A DNA stretch of 64,000 bases from Chryseobacterium shigense (GTDB lineage: Bacteria; Bacteroidota; Bacteroidia; Flavobacteriales; Weeksellaceae): NCBI RefSeq assembly GCF_900156575.1, contig NZ_FTNY01000001.1:124001-188000 (forward strand), read 5' to 3'. Below are positions 33,297 through 43,392 of this stretch, in pieces. The notes beneath the pieces were generated by a model. That model was given only the letters and a program-made list of their open reading frames with translations. It ran no database searches and had not been told where the DNA came from. The position numbers were made by a program, and so were the translations under genes. The stretch's first letter is position 1; each line of letters starts with the position of its first letter.

Positions 33297-34823
33297 ATGA
33301 ACAACAATCAAATGCCCGCCGGAGAGATCCTGGGTGCCTCCTTACCTCACATTTCGGGGAATTTTGGAAATATTTTTCATACTGACAATTATGATCATTA
33401 CCGTTCCGCTGTAGAAGAAACTTTAGACCTTGTAGGAACTTTTCTTCACAGAAATGACAAACCCTTCAGCGGAATAGAAGCCAAAGAAATGAAAGGCATG
33501 TTACAGCAGATAGACCTTAATCAAAAACTATCTTCATACCAGGAGCTACTTGAAGAGGTAGATACTATATATGTAAAGCACGCGACTGCTTTTCACCTTC
33601 CACAATACGTGGCACACCTTAACTGTCCTATCGTTATTCCTGCATTGGCAGGAGAAATCCTTGTCAGCGCCATTAATTCTTCTCAGGACACCTACGACCA
33701 GAGTGCCGGAGGAACCTTCATGGAAAGAAAGCTGATCGACTGGACCGCAGAGCAGTTAGGATACAATACAGAAACAAGCGATGGCGTTTTCACAGCAGGC
33801 GGATCACAGAGCAACCTGATGGGCCTTGTGATGATGCGTGACTGCTTTTCTCAAAAAAGATACAACCATAATATCAAGCTGGATGGCCTTCCACAGGAAG
33901 CAAGCCGATTCAGAATTTTTGTTTCTGATAAATCTCACTTCAGCAATTTAAAGAATGCCTCCATCATGGGATTGGGCGAAAAAAGTATCGTGAAAGTTCC
34001 TACAGACGAAAGATTCTGCATGGACATCGGTTTACTGAAGAAATACATTAAGAGAGAAGAGCAGATGGGCAATATTCCTATCGGAATTGTAGCTACGGCC
34101 GGAACCACAGACTTCGGAAATGTAGATCCGCTGGAAGATATCGCCAATGTTGCCGGGCAATATAATATCTGGATGCATGTAGACGCGGCCTACGGATGTG
34201 CTTTATTATTAAGCGAAAAGTACCGTTATCTTCTGAACGGTATCGAAAGAGCGGATTCTGTGACGATAGATTATCATAAATCTTTCTTCCAGCCGATCAG
34301 CAGCAGTGCTTTCATCGTTAAAAACAAAAGGGAATTAAGAATCCTGAAACACCATGCAGACTATCTGAATCCTGCGGAAATGGATGAAGAGGAAATTCCT
34401 GCACAGATCAACAAATCCATTATCCAGAGTACCCGTAGATTCGATGCGCTGAAACTATGGTTTACTTTAAGAATGATGGGCAAAGAACAGCTCTCAGAAT
34501 ACACAGACACCGTGATAGACCTTACCAAAGATGTAGCGTCTATGATCACTGAAAATCCTCACTTCGAACTGCTTTCCGATACGGACCTGAGCGTTCTGGT
34601 TTTCCGTTATATCAGACCTGATATTGAAGACCTGAATGCTTTGAACCAGCATATCAAAATGAAGCTTTTCTACAGCGGGGAAATTCTGGTGGCTAGTACC
34701 AAAGTAGATGGAAATTTCTACCTGAAGTTTACCTTCCTGAACCCGATCACCACGACAGAAGACGTTCACCAAATTTTAAATACAATACAATCGCATGGAG
34801 AAGACTTTGGTACAGCAAACTAA
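33297..34823 (+). CDS. PLP-dependent decarboxylase (siderophore diamine-forming)
   Basis: The 508-residue protein is a group II PLP decarboxylase of the L-2,4-diaminobutyrate/lysine decarboxylase type. FTAGGSQSNLMG, the cofactor-binding VDAAYG, and the Schiff-base Lys328 in IDYHK are clear. In NRPS-independent siderophore loci this enzyme supplies the diamine. No aminotransferase for diaminobutyrate (RhbA-like) is encoded here, but a probable lysine hydroxylase is divergent, so hydroxylysine or lysine is the likely substrate and 3-hydroxycadaverine or cadaverine the product. It is the first gene of a nine-gene operon and its 3' end overlaps the next gene by 29 bases. Confidence 0.87.
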   Translation: MNNNQMPAGEILGASLPHISGNFGNIFHTDNYDHYRSAVEETLDLVGTFLHRNDKPFSGIEAKEMKGMLQQIDLNQKLSSYQELLEEVDTIYVKHATAFHLPQYVAHLNCPIVIPALAGEILVSAINSSQDTYDQSAGGTFMERKLIDWTAEQLGYNTETSDGVFTAGGSQSNLMGLVMMRDCFSQKRYNHNIKLDGLPQEASRFRIFVSDKSHFSNLKNASIMGLGEKSIVKVPTDERFCMDIGLLKKYIKREEQMGNIPIGIVATAGTTDFGNVDPLEDIANVAGQYNIWMHVDAAYGCALLLSEKYRYLLNGIERADSVTIDYHKSFFQPISSSAFIVKNKRELRILKHHADYLNPAEMDEEEIPAQINKSIIQSTRRFDALKLWFTLRMMGKEQLSEYTDTVIDLTKDVASMITENPHFELLSDTDLSVLVFRYIRPDIEDLNALNQHIKMKLFYSGEILVASTKVDGNFYLKFTFLNPITTTEDVHQILNTIQSHGEDFGTAN

Positions 34824-37221
34824 GCTTACGGAAAAAGCACAGGAAATCACGGTCAGAATCCTGCTCAACGGAATGCTTCGTGAGCTTGGAAACGGAAAGT
34901 TCTATCAGGGCATTCCGAAATATGATGCTCTTACGGCTCAGGCGCTGGAAAACAGTACCTATCCGCTTCATATAAGATTTGAATTAAAGAAAAGTGATAT
35001 CTTTTTATTCGCTCCGGTTTCTTACCGTTCTGAAAGTGCTTTCCACAATTATGGAATGTCTTTATGGGTGATTGATCATAACAATCAGAAGGTTTTTGAA
35101 CCGGATGTTGATCAGCTTACCGAATTGGTATACCGCGAACTTTCTGAGCAGTTCAGTGAAAAAGGCCTTGAATTATTTACCAAAAGAATTCACAGCAGCC
35201 TGAGAAATCTGGAAATGATCATGGAAGAAGGTTTACAGGATCAGGATGCTTTGACGTATTCTTTCCTGGAATCTGAACAACAGCTTCCTGTAGGACACAA
35301 TCTTCATCCGTTTACAAAAGCGAGAATGGGATTCTCCCGGGCAGAACAGCTTCTTTACGGCCCGGAATTCAATAAAGGCATTCAGCTGGAGTATTTTCTG
35401 GTGCACAAAAGCTGTGTTCAGGAGCAGTCGGTTTTAGAACAGCCTTACAATGAGTTTTTAAAGAGTATCGTTTCATTACCGGAAGATCTTGAAGCAAAAT
35501 ACCTTAAAGAAGGCGAGAAGCTTTCTGATTTCTATGCGGTTCCGTGCCATCCGTGGGAAGCTACTTATCTTTTGTCTATAGAAGAAGGAGCGGAAATGGT
35601 GAAAGACCGTACGTTAATTCACATCGGAGCTTTTGGAGAAGAATTTTATTCAACCTCTTCCATCAGAAGTATGTACAGTCCTCAAATTCCGTGGATGCCT
35701 AAGTTTTCTTTAAATGTTCTTTTAACAGGATCGATACGGATCAATACGGAGAAAGATCTCAAAAGAGGTTATGCATCCGCTTTATGGAGAAAACATGCAG
35801 GATCAGCATTTGAAAAGGATTTCAACCAGTTTAAACTGCTCTTGGAACCTGTAACATTAGGCGTTTATCATCAGGATAAAAATATTGAAAGCCTTAATCT
35901 GCTAATCCGCGAAAATCCTTTCCAGCCTGAAGATAAAATCCTTCTTTTAGCAAGACTATGTCAGGACGAACCTGCAGACGGACAGAATTTTATTCAAAAG
36001 TTCTTTACAGATGTTTCTGAAAAACTGGGAACCAGTCCGGAAGAGTCGGTGACCACTTGGTTTTCAAAATATATTCACTTACTGATTGCTCCTTTAAACC
36101 ATTTATACAGCCAATATGGCATGGCTCCAGAGGCGCATCAACAGAATCTTCTGATCCAGTTGGATGATCAGTTGCTGCCTACTACTCTTTATGTAAGAGA
36201 TGCACAGGGATATTTATTGAGAGAAAGTGCAAGAGAACAATATGCGGAACTTTCCAAAACGTATCCTGAGATTGAAGATCTTTTCATCAGGGATGAGCGT
36301 CTTTTAGATATTATCTCTTACCATGTTCTGGTGAGCAATCTTTCAGCATTGGTGGCGTCATTAGGAAAGAAAGGATGGGTGAAAGAAAGAACACTGATCA
36401 ATATGCTGCACAGCGAATTTGAGCAGGTTCATCAGGAAATGCCTTCAGATTTTACCCGTTACGCACTTAAAAACCGTCATTGGGGAACTAAGACCAATTT
36501 TAAGGCGGTTGCCAATGAAATTGACGGAATTACAAGTGCTGCAGCTATTTCTTACGCTAAAGTTCCAAATCTTCTTCACTACCATTACTTCTCAGATCAG
36601 CTGATTCATCCAAAAGGAAAAGAAGCTTTTTTCAAGCGTTATTTCCAGAAAGATGATGTCACGGTTACGATGAGACCTGTTAATCTTGATGAAGATCTTG
36701 AAATGCTTCATGAGTGGTTTAACCGTGAACACGCGATCAAAATCTGGCAGATGAACTGGCCGATTGACGAACTGGAAACCTATTACCGCTTAATGCTGCC
36801 GGGTGATGAAGCACACAGCTACATTGTCATGAGTAATGACGAACCTACATGCAATATTGAGGTTTACTGGCCATGCAGAGATATTGTCGGCGATTATTAT
36901 GATGTACTGCCTACCGATTACGGAACCCACCAATTTATCGCACCCACGGATCCGAAGAAGAAATACGTTTCTCCTTCCACACAGTCGATGGTAGATTATG
37001 TATTCGCCCAGCCTGAGGTTGGAAAAATGGTAGGGGAAGGCTCGGTAGATTCTCTGGCTTCTATGATGAATAAAGCCCATGTAGGCTTCAAAGTAGATAA
37101 AGTTATAGAAATGCCTCATAAAAAAGCCAACCTTAATTTCTGCTACAGGAAATGGTACTGGGAAAAATTCCCGCAAAACAAAGACGTAGAATTCACCGTA
37201 AAAACCACTGAACATGAATAA
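34795..37221 (+). CDS. IucA/IucC siderophore synthetase fused to GNAT acyltransferase
   Basis: The 808-residue protein is a fusion. Residues 1 to about 610 are an IucA/IucC-type NIS synthetase (GHNLHPFTKARMGFS, YSPQIPWMPKFSLNVLL) that adenylates a citrate carboxylate and forms an amide or ester bond. Residues about 620-808 are an AlcB/IucB-like GNAT domain (VTVTMRPVNLDEDLEMLHEW, NIEVYWPCRDIVGDYY, YRKWYWEKFP) that acylates an N-hydroxylated amine. In rhizobactin-type clusters these are separate, adjacent genes (rhbC and rhbD), so fusion matches the ancestral order. The start lies inside the decarboxylase gene (29-base overlap) and the end overlaps the monooxygenase gene by 8 bases. Confidence 0.9.
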   Translation: MEKTLVQQTKLTEKAQEITVRILLNGMLRELGNGKFYQGIPKYDALTAQALENSTYPLHIRFELKKSDIFLFAPVSYRSESAFHNYGMSLWVIDHNNQKVFEPDVDQLTELVYRELSEQFSEKGLELFTKRIHSSLRNLEMIMEEGLQDQDALTYSFLESEQQLPVGHNLHPFTKARMGFSRAEQLLYGPEFNKGIQLEYFLVHKSCVQEQSVLEQPYNEFLKSIVSLPEDLEAKYLKEGEKLSDFYAVPCHPWEATYLLSIEEGAEMVKDRTLIHIGAFGEEFYSTSSIRSMYSPQIPWMPKFSLNVLLTGSIRINTEKDLKRGYASALWRKHAGSAFEKDFNQFKLLLEPVTLGVYHQDKNIESLNLLIRENPFQPEDKILLLARLCQDEPADGQNFIQKFFTDVSEKLGTSPEESVTTWFSKYIHLLIAPLNHLYSQYGMAPEAHQQNLLIQLDDQLLPTTLYVRDAQGYLLRESAREQYAELSKTYPEIEDLFIRDERLLDIISYHVLVSNLSALVASLGKKGWVKERTLINMLHSEFEQVHQEMPSDFTRYALKNRHWGTKTNFKAVANEIDGITSAAAISYAKVPNLLHYHYFSDQLIHPKGKEAFFKRYFQKDDVTVTMRPVNLDEDLEMLHEWFNREHAIKIWQMNWPIDELETYYRLMLPGDEAHSYIVMSNDEPTCNIEVYWPCRDIVGDYYDVLPTDYGTHQFIAPTDPKKKYVSPSTQSMVDYVFAQPEVGKMVGEGSVDSLASMMNKAHVGFKVDKVIEMPHKKANLNFCYRKWYWEKFPQNKDVEFTVKTTEHE

Positions 37222-38530
37222 CGACACGATATATAACGTGATCGGAATAGGTATTGGTCCTTTTAATTTAGGACTTGCCGCTTTATCCAATCCGATTTCT
37301 GAATTAAAAACACTTTTCCTTGACCAGAGAGACGGTTTCGACTGGCATCCGGGATTAATGATCGACCACGTAACCCTACAGACGCCTTTCCTGTGCGACT
37401 GCGTGTCCATGGCAGATCCTACGAATCCTTTAAGCCTTCTGAACTATCTGAAAGAAACGAACAGGCTGTACAAATTCTTTATCAGGGAAGATTTTTTCAT
37501 TCCGCGTAAAGAATACAACCGTTACTGTCAATGGGTAGTGAGTCAGCTTCCACAGTGTCGTTTTTCAACACAGGTGGTTGATATCGTGTATGAAGACGGA
37601 CTATATTTAATCACAACAATTCATACCAAAACCAAGGAGACGGAAGTGTTCAGAACAGAAAGACTGATCCTGGGAACAGGGACACAGCCTCATATTCCTT
37701 CGTTTATTCCGAAAGAAGATCCTCGTATTCTTCATACAAGTTCTTATCTGTACCGTAAGGAAGAACTTTTAGCCCAGGGTAAAAAAATTGCCGTGATCGG
37801 TTCAGGACAGAGTGCTGCTGAGGTTTTTTATGATTTATTGCAAAGCCGTAATGAAAATACCCAATTGGGCTGGTATTCACGTCCGGACCGTTTCTTCCCG
37901 ATGGAATATTCAAAGCTGACGCTGGAGTTGACTTCTCCTGATTATGTAGATTATTTCTACAGCAGGGACGAAGCGGCAAGAAAATCAATATTAAGCAAGC
38001 AACAGGCCCAGTTCAAAGGAATCAATTACGACCTCATCAACCAGATCTATGATTTCATCTACGACTTGAATATTGATAATGCTGATCCAAACCTTACCAT
38101 CATTCCAAACAGCCAGTTGGATAGAGTTGACAACAGCAATCCTGATCATTTAACTCTTGAGTTCACACAATTGGAACAAGAGGTTCCTTACGAACAGGAA
38201 GCTGATTATCTGGTGGTAGGAACAGGATACCGTTATCATGAACCTGCTTTCCTGAAAAATATTCAGTCCAGAATTAAAAGAGATTCTACAGGATTATTTG
38301 CGGTCAACAGGAATTATTCCATAGACCATAACGGCGGTGAAATTTATGTGCTTCACGCAGAAGTACACACCCACAGCTACATTTCTACCGATCTTGGAAT
38401 GGCGGCCTACCGTAATTCCTATATCATCAATGACATTTTGGGAAGAGAACATTATAAAATCGAAAAGAAAATTGCTTTCCAGGATTTTGATGTAGAGAAA
38501 CACGCTGCTGTATCAACTGTCAAAATATAA
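37214..38530 (+). CDS. FAD/NADPH amine N-hydroxylase (IucD/RhbE-like)
   Basis: The 438-residue protein is a flavin N-monooxygenase of the lysine/ornithine hydroxylase family. The FAD motif is GIGIGPFNLG at residues 11-20, the NADPH motif is VIGSGQSAAEVFYDLL, and the late family motif reads DYLVVGTGYRY. It hydroxylates the terminal amino group of a diamine, here probably (hydroxy)cadaverine, before acylation by the GNAT domain encoded just upstream. Its position after the synthetase-acyltransferase and before the second synthetase repeats the rhbB-C-D-E-F gene order. It overlaps the previous gene by 8 bases. Confidence 0.92.
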   Translation: MNNDTIYNVIGIGIGPFNLGLAALSNPISELKTLFLDQRDGFDWHPGLMIDHVTLQTPFLCDCVSMADPTNPLSLLNYLKETNRLYKFFIREDFFIPRKEYNRYCQWVVSQLPQCRFSTQVVDIVYEDGLYLITTIHTKTKETEVFRTERLILGTGTQPHIPSFIPKEDPRILHTSSYLYRKEELLAQGKKIAVIGSGQSAAEVFYDLLQSRNENTQLGWYSRPDRFFPMEYSKLTLELTSPDYVDYFYSRDEAARKSILSKQQAQFKGINYDLINQIYDFIYDLNIDNADPNLTIIPNSQLDRVDNSNPDHLTLEFTQLEQEVPYEQEADYLVVGTGYRYHEPAFLKNIQSRIKRDSTGLFAVNRNYSIDHNGGEIYVLHAEVHTHSYISTDLGMAAYRNSYIINDILGREHYKIEKKIAFQDFDVEKHAAVSTVKI

Positions 38531-38537
38531 CAGAACA

Positions 38538-40352
38538 ATGAACACCAACTTAAAAAATAATACAATCAGCCAGGAAATCTGGCTACAGGCCAACAGAGAC
38601 CTTATGGCCAAGACGATGGCAGAATTAATGCATGAAGAACGGCTGAAACCTGTTTCTGTTACTGAGGATGAAGCCGGATTTACGGTCTTCAAACTGGAAA
38701 CGGGGATCGAAACTATAGAATACGTTTTCCGCGGACAGGAAAGAATGATGGACTACTGGCATATTGATACGGAAAGTATCGTGAAAATAGAGAATGGAGT
38801 ACCCACCTCAGCGCTGAATATTCCCCAGTTCTTCCTTGAAATGCAGACCGTATTCGATTTGGATGCCAATACGCTGGCTAGATATACCGAAGAATTGTTG
38901 CATACGTTATACTGTGATGCATTAATTTTATCGAGAGGCGTTATGTCTTCAAAAGAACTGGCATCCAGTAATTACCAAACGGTAGAACATCAGATGACAG
39001 GCCATCCTTGGGTAATCGTTAACAAAAGCAGATTAGGATTTTCTCCTACCGATCTTGAAACGTTTGCTCCGGAAGCAGGAGAGAATTTAAAAGTGTTGTG
39101 GCTGGCTGCTCATAAGGACAGATCAGCGTTCCAGTCGCTGGAGCATATAAATCAGGAAGGATTTTACCGTTCTGAAATTGGACACGAATTGTATCAGTCA
39201 TTTCAACAAAGGTTGATCGATTCCGGAAAGTCTCCTGAGGATTATAATTTAATTCCTGTACATCCGTGGCAGTGGGAACATAAGCTGAAAATTCACTTTG
39301 CAGGCGATATTGCATCCGGTATTTTAATTCTTTTAGGAGAAGGAAATGATATCTACAGTCCGCAACAGAGCATCAGAACTTTGTTTAATACAGATCATCC
39401 TGAAAAAAGATATCTGAAAACCGCTGTTTCTATTTTAAGTACAGGAAATATCAGAGGACTGTCGCCTAAGCAGATGAAAATTGCCCCTTCCATTACAGAC
39501 TGGGTGAAAGGACTGATCAAAGGTGATGCTTATCTTGAAACAAAAGGAACCATATTCTTAGGAGAAGAAGCTTCTATTGCTTATCTGCACCCTCAATACA
39601 GTGCGATTGCCGGTGTTCCTTATCAGTACAACGAATTTCTTGGAGCTTTATGGCGCGAAAGTGCTTCCAACTATTTACAGGAAGACGAAGAAATGTTTAC
39701 CATGGCTTCCCTGCTTTTTGTAGATCAGAATGGAATTCCATTGGTACAGGCTTTTGCAGAACAGGCAGGCATCAGTATTCAGCAGTGGATCACAGATTAT
39801 CTGGATGCTTATCTTACGCCGTTGCTTCACATTTATTACACCCATTCTCTTTGTGTAACCCCTCACGGAGAAAACATCATGGTGGTATTGAAAAACGGAG
39901 TGCCACAGAGAATTGTCATCAAAGATTTTGTGGATGATATTGTCCTGACTACAGAAGCAAGGGAGAAACTTCCTGATCATCTGGCAGACGGACTGATCCA
40001 GTCTTCCAACAAGGAAAATGTTCCGTTGTCTATTCTTTTGGGTGTTTTTGATGCGTTCTTCAGATATTTATCCAATGTTCTGCATACGCATTCCAACTTT
40101 GAGGAAGAAAACTTCTGGACGCTTGTTCACGACTGTATAGAGAACTACAAGAACCATAATCCTCATCTGAATGAGCGTTATGAAAAATATGACCTGTATG
40201 TTCCTACATTCAAAAGGTTCTACATCAACAGTCTTCGTTTGAAAAACAACGGTTACAGTGAAAATAAAGCATTTGCTATTCCAAAGAAAGACGGTGCACT
40301 GCCGAATCCTTTGTATCAGATTGCGAATAAAAACTCGGTAGCGACGGTATGA
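38538..40352 (+). CDS. IucA/IucC-family siderophore synthetase (second)
   Basis: The 604-residue protein is a stand-alone NIS synthetase. MTGHPWVIVNKSRLGFS, the HPWQWEHKL segment, SPQQSIRTLFN and STGNIRGLSPK belong to the ATP/citrate-binding core. Two different synthetases in one cluster are usual for asymmetric or two-step assembly on citrate, one making the mono- and the other the di-substituted product. A hydroxyl on the diamine would also allow ester formation as in achromobactin-type chemistry; that is inference. Seven bases separate it from the monooxygenase gene, and it overlaps the MATE gene by 4 bases. Confidence 0.9.
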   Translation: MNTNLKNNTISQEIWLQANRDLMAKTMAELMHEERLKPVSVTEDEAGFTVFKLETGIETIEYVFRGQERMMDYWHIDTESIVKIENGVPTSALNIPQFFLEMQTVFDLDANTLARYTEELLHTLYCDALILSRGVMSSKELASSNYQTVEHQMTGHPWVIVNKSRLGFSPTDLETFAPEAGENLKVLWLAAHKDRSAFQSLEHINQEGFYRSEIGHELYQSFQQRLIDSGKSPEDYNLIPVHPWQWEHKLKIHFAGDIASGILILLGEGNDIYSPQQSIRTLFNTDHPEKRYLKTAVSILSTGNIRGLSPKQMKIAPSITDWVKGLIKGDAYLETKGTIFLGEEASIAYLHPQYSAIAGVPYQYNEFLGALWRESASNYLQEDEEMFTMASLLFVDQNGIPLVQAFAEQAGISIQQWITDYLDAYLTPLLHIYYTHSLCVTPHGENIMVVLKNGVPQRIVIKDFVDDIVLTTEAREKLPDHLADGLIQSSNKENVPLSILLGVFDAFFRYLSNVLHTHSNFEEENFWTLVHDCIENYKNHNPHLNERYEKYDLYVPTFKRFYINSLRLKNNGYSENKAFAIPKKDGALPNPLYQIANKNSVATV

Positions 40353-41752
40353 GAAAGTTTCTGCATCTTGTAAAAGAAGGCTCTGTATTTGCGTACGGAG
40401 CTTTAGCGGGAAAAAAAGTAGAACTTACCTCAGGGAGTATCAACCGTTCTATCTTCAGCCTTGCCATTCCGATGGTGATGGAGCTCGTGATGGAATCTGT
40501 TTTTGTCAGTATCAATCTTTTAATCATTGCTAGATTAGGAGACAAGGTTCTTGGACTGGTGGGAATTGCAGATAACTATATCAATTTTGCCAATGCAATT
40601 GCCATTGGTTTGGGTATCGCTGCTGCAACACTTACGGCCAGGAGAGCCGGAGAAAAAGACCAGGAAGGTATGAGCCGGACTGCACACTACATCATATTGC
40701 TGGCTGCTGCTTTTGCATTACTGATTGGCGGTCTGTCATTCGTTTTTGCGGGCGAGATCATCAGTTTCCTTGGATTCAATACAGGGATTGTAGATAACGG
40801 ACTTCCTTTTTCCAAACTGGTCTTTCTGAGTATCGGTCTGGTGATTTTGCGTCTGTCTATCAATGGTCTTTTCAGAGGAGCAGGAGATGCGGATCTGGCG
40901 ATGAAGTCGCTTTGGCTTTGTCATATCTCCAGTATGGTCTTTGCCGTGATTCTTGTTTTCGGACTTGGTTTTATTCCCGCTTACGGATTAATGGGACTGG
41001 CTTATGCTACCATATTATCCCGGTTATTGGCAGTTTTATATCAGTTCTTTATTCTTCTTACACGCAAGACCAGTGTGAATATCCTGGTCAAGTTTCATCT
41101 TGATCTGCCTTTAATTAAGAAAATCCTGAAAATTACTTTTGGCGGACTGGTTCAGTATATTATTCCTGCTTCAAGCTGGCTGATCATGGTTAAAATCATC
41201 GCCACTTTCGGGACTACTGCTCTTGCAGGATACATTATTGCGCAGAGAATTGCTTCTGTTGCGACGATGCCTGCCTGGGGAATAGGAAATGCTGCAGGGG
41301 TTCTTACAGGACAGAATTTAGGAGCCGGAAATCCGGACCGCGCCGAGAAAACGGTATGGAGAGCAGGAGGAATCAATATGACCTATCTGATAGCCGTCGC
41401 TATATTCTGGCAGTTCGCTGCGGAATATGTGGTGATGTTCTTCACCAAGGAAGCTGAGGTAGCACGATATGCCGTACAATACATCCATGTGGTGTCTATG
41501 GCTTATCTCTTACTTGGCTTTACAATGGTGATAAGCCGTGCGCTTAATGCGGCCGGCAATATTATGCAGGTAACCCTGCTGTACATGATCATGTTCTATG
41601 TGATTCAGCTTCCTTTGGCTTACCTGCTTGGGGTAAGGCTTCAATGGGAACTGAAAGGAATATTTACGGCTATTGTTTCCTCGGAAATCGTACTGGCTGT
41701 ACTATTCCTCATGATCTTCAAAAATGGTAAATGGAAAACTATAAAAATTTAA
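40349..41752 (+). CDS. MATE-family efflux transporter (siderophore export)
   Basis: The 467-residue protein has about twelve hydrophobic helices in two homologous halves with MatE-type segments (RSIFSLAIPMVMELVMESVF, GLGIAAATLTARRAG, GNAAGVLTGQNLGAGNPDRA). MATE proteins exchange organic substrates for protons or sodium. Its place between biosynthetic genes, with 4-base overlap upstream and a single base before the carrier-protein gene, indicates export of the siderophore made by this cluster. The substrate is inferred only from position. An N-terminal extension of about 30 hydrophilic residues precedes the first helix. Confidence 0.9.
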   Translation: MRKFLHLVKEGSVFAYGALAGKKVELTSGSINRSIFSLAIPMVMELVMESVFVSINLLIIARLGDKVLGLVGIADNYINFANAIAIGLGIAAATLTARRAGEKDQEGMSRTAHYIILLAAAFALLIGGLSFVFAGEIISFLGFNTGIVDNGLPFSKLVFLSIGLVILRLSINGLFRGAGDADLAMKSLWLCHISSMVFAVILVFGLGFIPAYGLMGLAYATILSRLLAVLYQFFILLTRKTSVNILVKFHLDLPLIKKILKITFGGLVQYIIPASSWLIMVKIIATFGTTALAGYIIAQRIASVATMPAWGIGNAAGVLTGQNLGAGNPDRAEKTVWRAGGINMTYLIAVAIFWQFAAEYVVMFFTKEAEVARYAVQYIHVVSMAYLLLGFTMVISRALNAAGNIMQVTLLYMIMFYVIQLPLAYLLGVRLQWELKGIFTAIVSSEIVLAVLFLMIFKNGKWKTIKI

Positions 41753-41753
41753 A

Positions 41754-41999
41754 ATGCACACAACAGACGAATTTTATGAAATTATCGCATCAGCAATCGC
41801 TGTGAAAAAAGAAATAGTAGACGAAAACCTTACCTATCAGGAGATTCCTGAGTGGGACTCTATGTCGCATCTGCTTATTGTGGAAGCTTTGGAGCAGTTC
41901 TACCGTGTCAAGTTTGACTTTAACGACATCCTTGAAATGGGAACCGTTGGAAAGATCCGCGAAAAAATGAAAAAATACGATGTACTCGTAGAAAACTAA
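41754..41999 (+). CDS. Acyl carrier protein
   Basis: The 81-residue acidic protein has the helical ACP pattern with the phosphopantetheine site Ser36 in EWDSMSHL. It is too different from housekeeping AcpP (shorter acidic second helix, IPEWDSMSH rather than DSLD) to be the fatty-acid carrier. It lies four bases before an AMP-ligase gene, so the two form an acyl-activation pair inside the siderophore operon. It would carry the acyl group handed to the hydroxylamine by the GNAT domain. ACP-dependent acylation is uncommon in NRPS-independent clusters, which normally use acyl-CoA. Confidence 0.88.
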   Translation: MHTTDEFYEIIASAIAVKKEIVDENLTYQEIPEWDSMSHLLIVEALEQFYRVKFDFNDILEMGTVGKIREKMKKYDVLVEN

Positions 42000-42003
42000 G
42001 TAT

Positions 42004-43392
42004 ATGAAAATTTTAGAAAATGTAATTGCCAACAAGAACTTGTTGTTTACAGATGCTTCCACCGGTGTTTCCACGCCGGTGGGAACACTGTACCGTTCTT
42101 TAGGCCTCAATCCTGTAGAAAAAGGATTGATCTTTTTGTACAATGACAATCAGGTACCCAGTATTGAAGTGCTCCTCAATTTCTATGGAACCGCACATGC
42201 CATTGCTGTTTTGGGACAGAAACTGCATCCGGAATTTAAAGAACGTCTGGAAGCAGAATACCGTCCCAAATATATCTTTGACCCTTCAAGAGAAGAGGTT
42301 CAGGGATATTCGTTAAAGGAGTTTTCGGAAACGGTGAAAATTTTTGCTAAAGAAGATTACCAGCCGGAAGTGACCATTCATCCTGACATCAAGATCCTTT
42401 TAAGTACTTCCGGAACCACCGGAGTTCCAAAACTGGTGAAGCTTTCGGATGAAAACCTTTATCAGAACGCCGTGAGCATCCTTCAATACATGCCTATCCT
42501 GGAATCTGATGTAGTTCCGCTCAACGTACCGATTAATTTCGTGTACGGTTTTTCTATTTTTACCACCAACTGTATGCGTGCGGGAAGAATAGTCTGTACG
42601 GACAAAGACATCATGCAGAAAGCATTCTGGGATGAAATGGAAGAGTACGGCTACAGTACGCTGGGAGGCGTTCCGTATCTGTATGAAAACCTGAACAGAA
42701 TCGGTTTCTTCAGAAAAGACAGCACCAGCCTGAGATACATGACTCATACGGGAGGGGTGATCAATGCAGAATTGAGAAAAACCATCTTCAATTACTGCCT
42801 TGAGTTCGATAAACAGTTCTTTGCCCAGTACGGACAAACTGAAGCAGGCGGAAGAATGGCTTATCTTACCACAGACGGACTTCTTGAAGAGGAAACGTCT
42901 ATTGGAACTCCTGTACACGGAGGAAGCTTCCAGATTGATGAAGAAACAGATGAACTCCTATTTTTACATTCAAGTATCAGCGGAGGTTATGCCAACAAGC
43001 TTGAAGATCTGTCTACCTACGAACAGCCTAAACTTCTTCATACAGGAGATACAGGAAGAAGAGGGCAGAACGGACTGTACTATATCACAGGAAGAATCAA
43101 ACGCATCATGAAGCTTTTCGGGATTCGTCTCAACTTGGATGAGGTAGAGTTTATCCTTAAGAATGAACTGGAAGGGAATACAGTGGTCTGTCTGAACGGC
43201 AATGACAAAAAAATCATTGTTCTGTACGACAATATCGAAATTGATCCCCAAACCATTACGGAAACCATTAAAAATAAGCTGCGAATCAACCCGCAGTACG
43301 TACGCACCGAACACATAAAATCATTTCCATTATCACAAAACGGCAAAATAAACTATCCCCTGTTACAAAACTTACAGCATGAAAATATTTAA
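42004..43392 (+). CDS. AMP-dependent acyl-activating enzyme (ANL family)
   Basis: The 462-residue protein is a compact adenylate-forming ligase. The P-loop core is STSGTTGVPK, the A5 motif is FAQYGQTEAGGRMAYL, the A7 motif is LLHTGDTGRRG, and the hinge and A8 region is ITGRIKRIMKLFGIRLNLDEVE. Its short N-terminus and neighbour ACP suggest it adenylates a carboxylic acid and loads it on the ACP Ser36. From recalled literature on Chryseobacterium siderophores, fumarate is the attractive candidate; the pocket was not analysed. The stop codon is within the next gene, overlapping by 14 bases. Confidence 0.88.
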   Translation: MKILENVIANKNLLFTDASTGVSTPVGTLYRSLGLNPVEKGLIFLYNDNQVPSIEVLLNFYGTAHAIAVLGQKLHPEFKERLEAEYRPKYIFDPSREEVQGYSLKEFSETVKIFAKEDYQPEVTIHPDIKILLSTSGTTGVPKLVKLSDENLYQNAVSILQYMPILESDVVPLNVPINFVYGFSIFTTNCMRAGRIVCTDKDIMQKAFWDEMEEYGYSTLGGVPYLYENLNRIGFFRKDSTSLRYMTHTGGVINAELRKTIFNYCLEFDKQFFAQYGQTEAGGRMAYLTTDGLLEEETSIGTPVHGGSFQIDEETDELLFLHSSISGGYANKLEDLSTYEQPKLLHTGDTGRRGQNGLYYITGRIKRIMKLFGIRLNLDEVEFILKNELEGNTVVCLNGNDKKIIVLYDNIEIDPQTITETIKNKLRINPQYVRTEHIKSFPLSQNGKINYPLLQNLQHENI

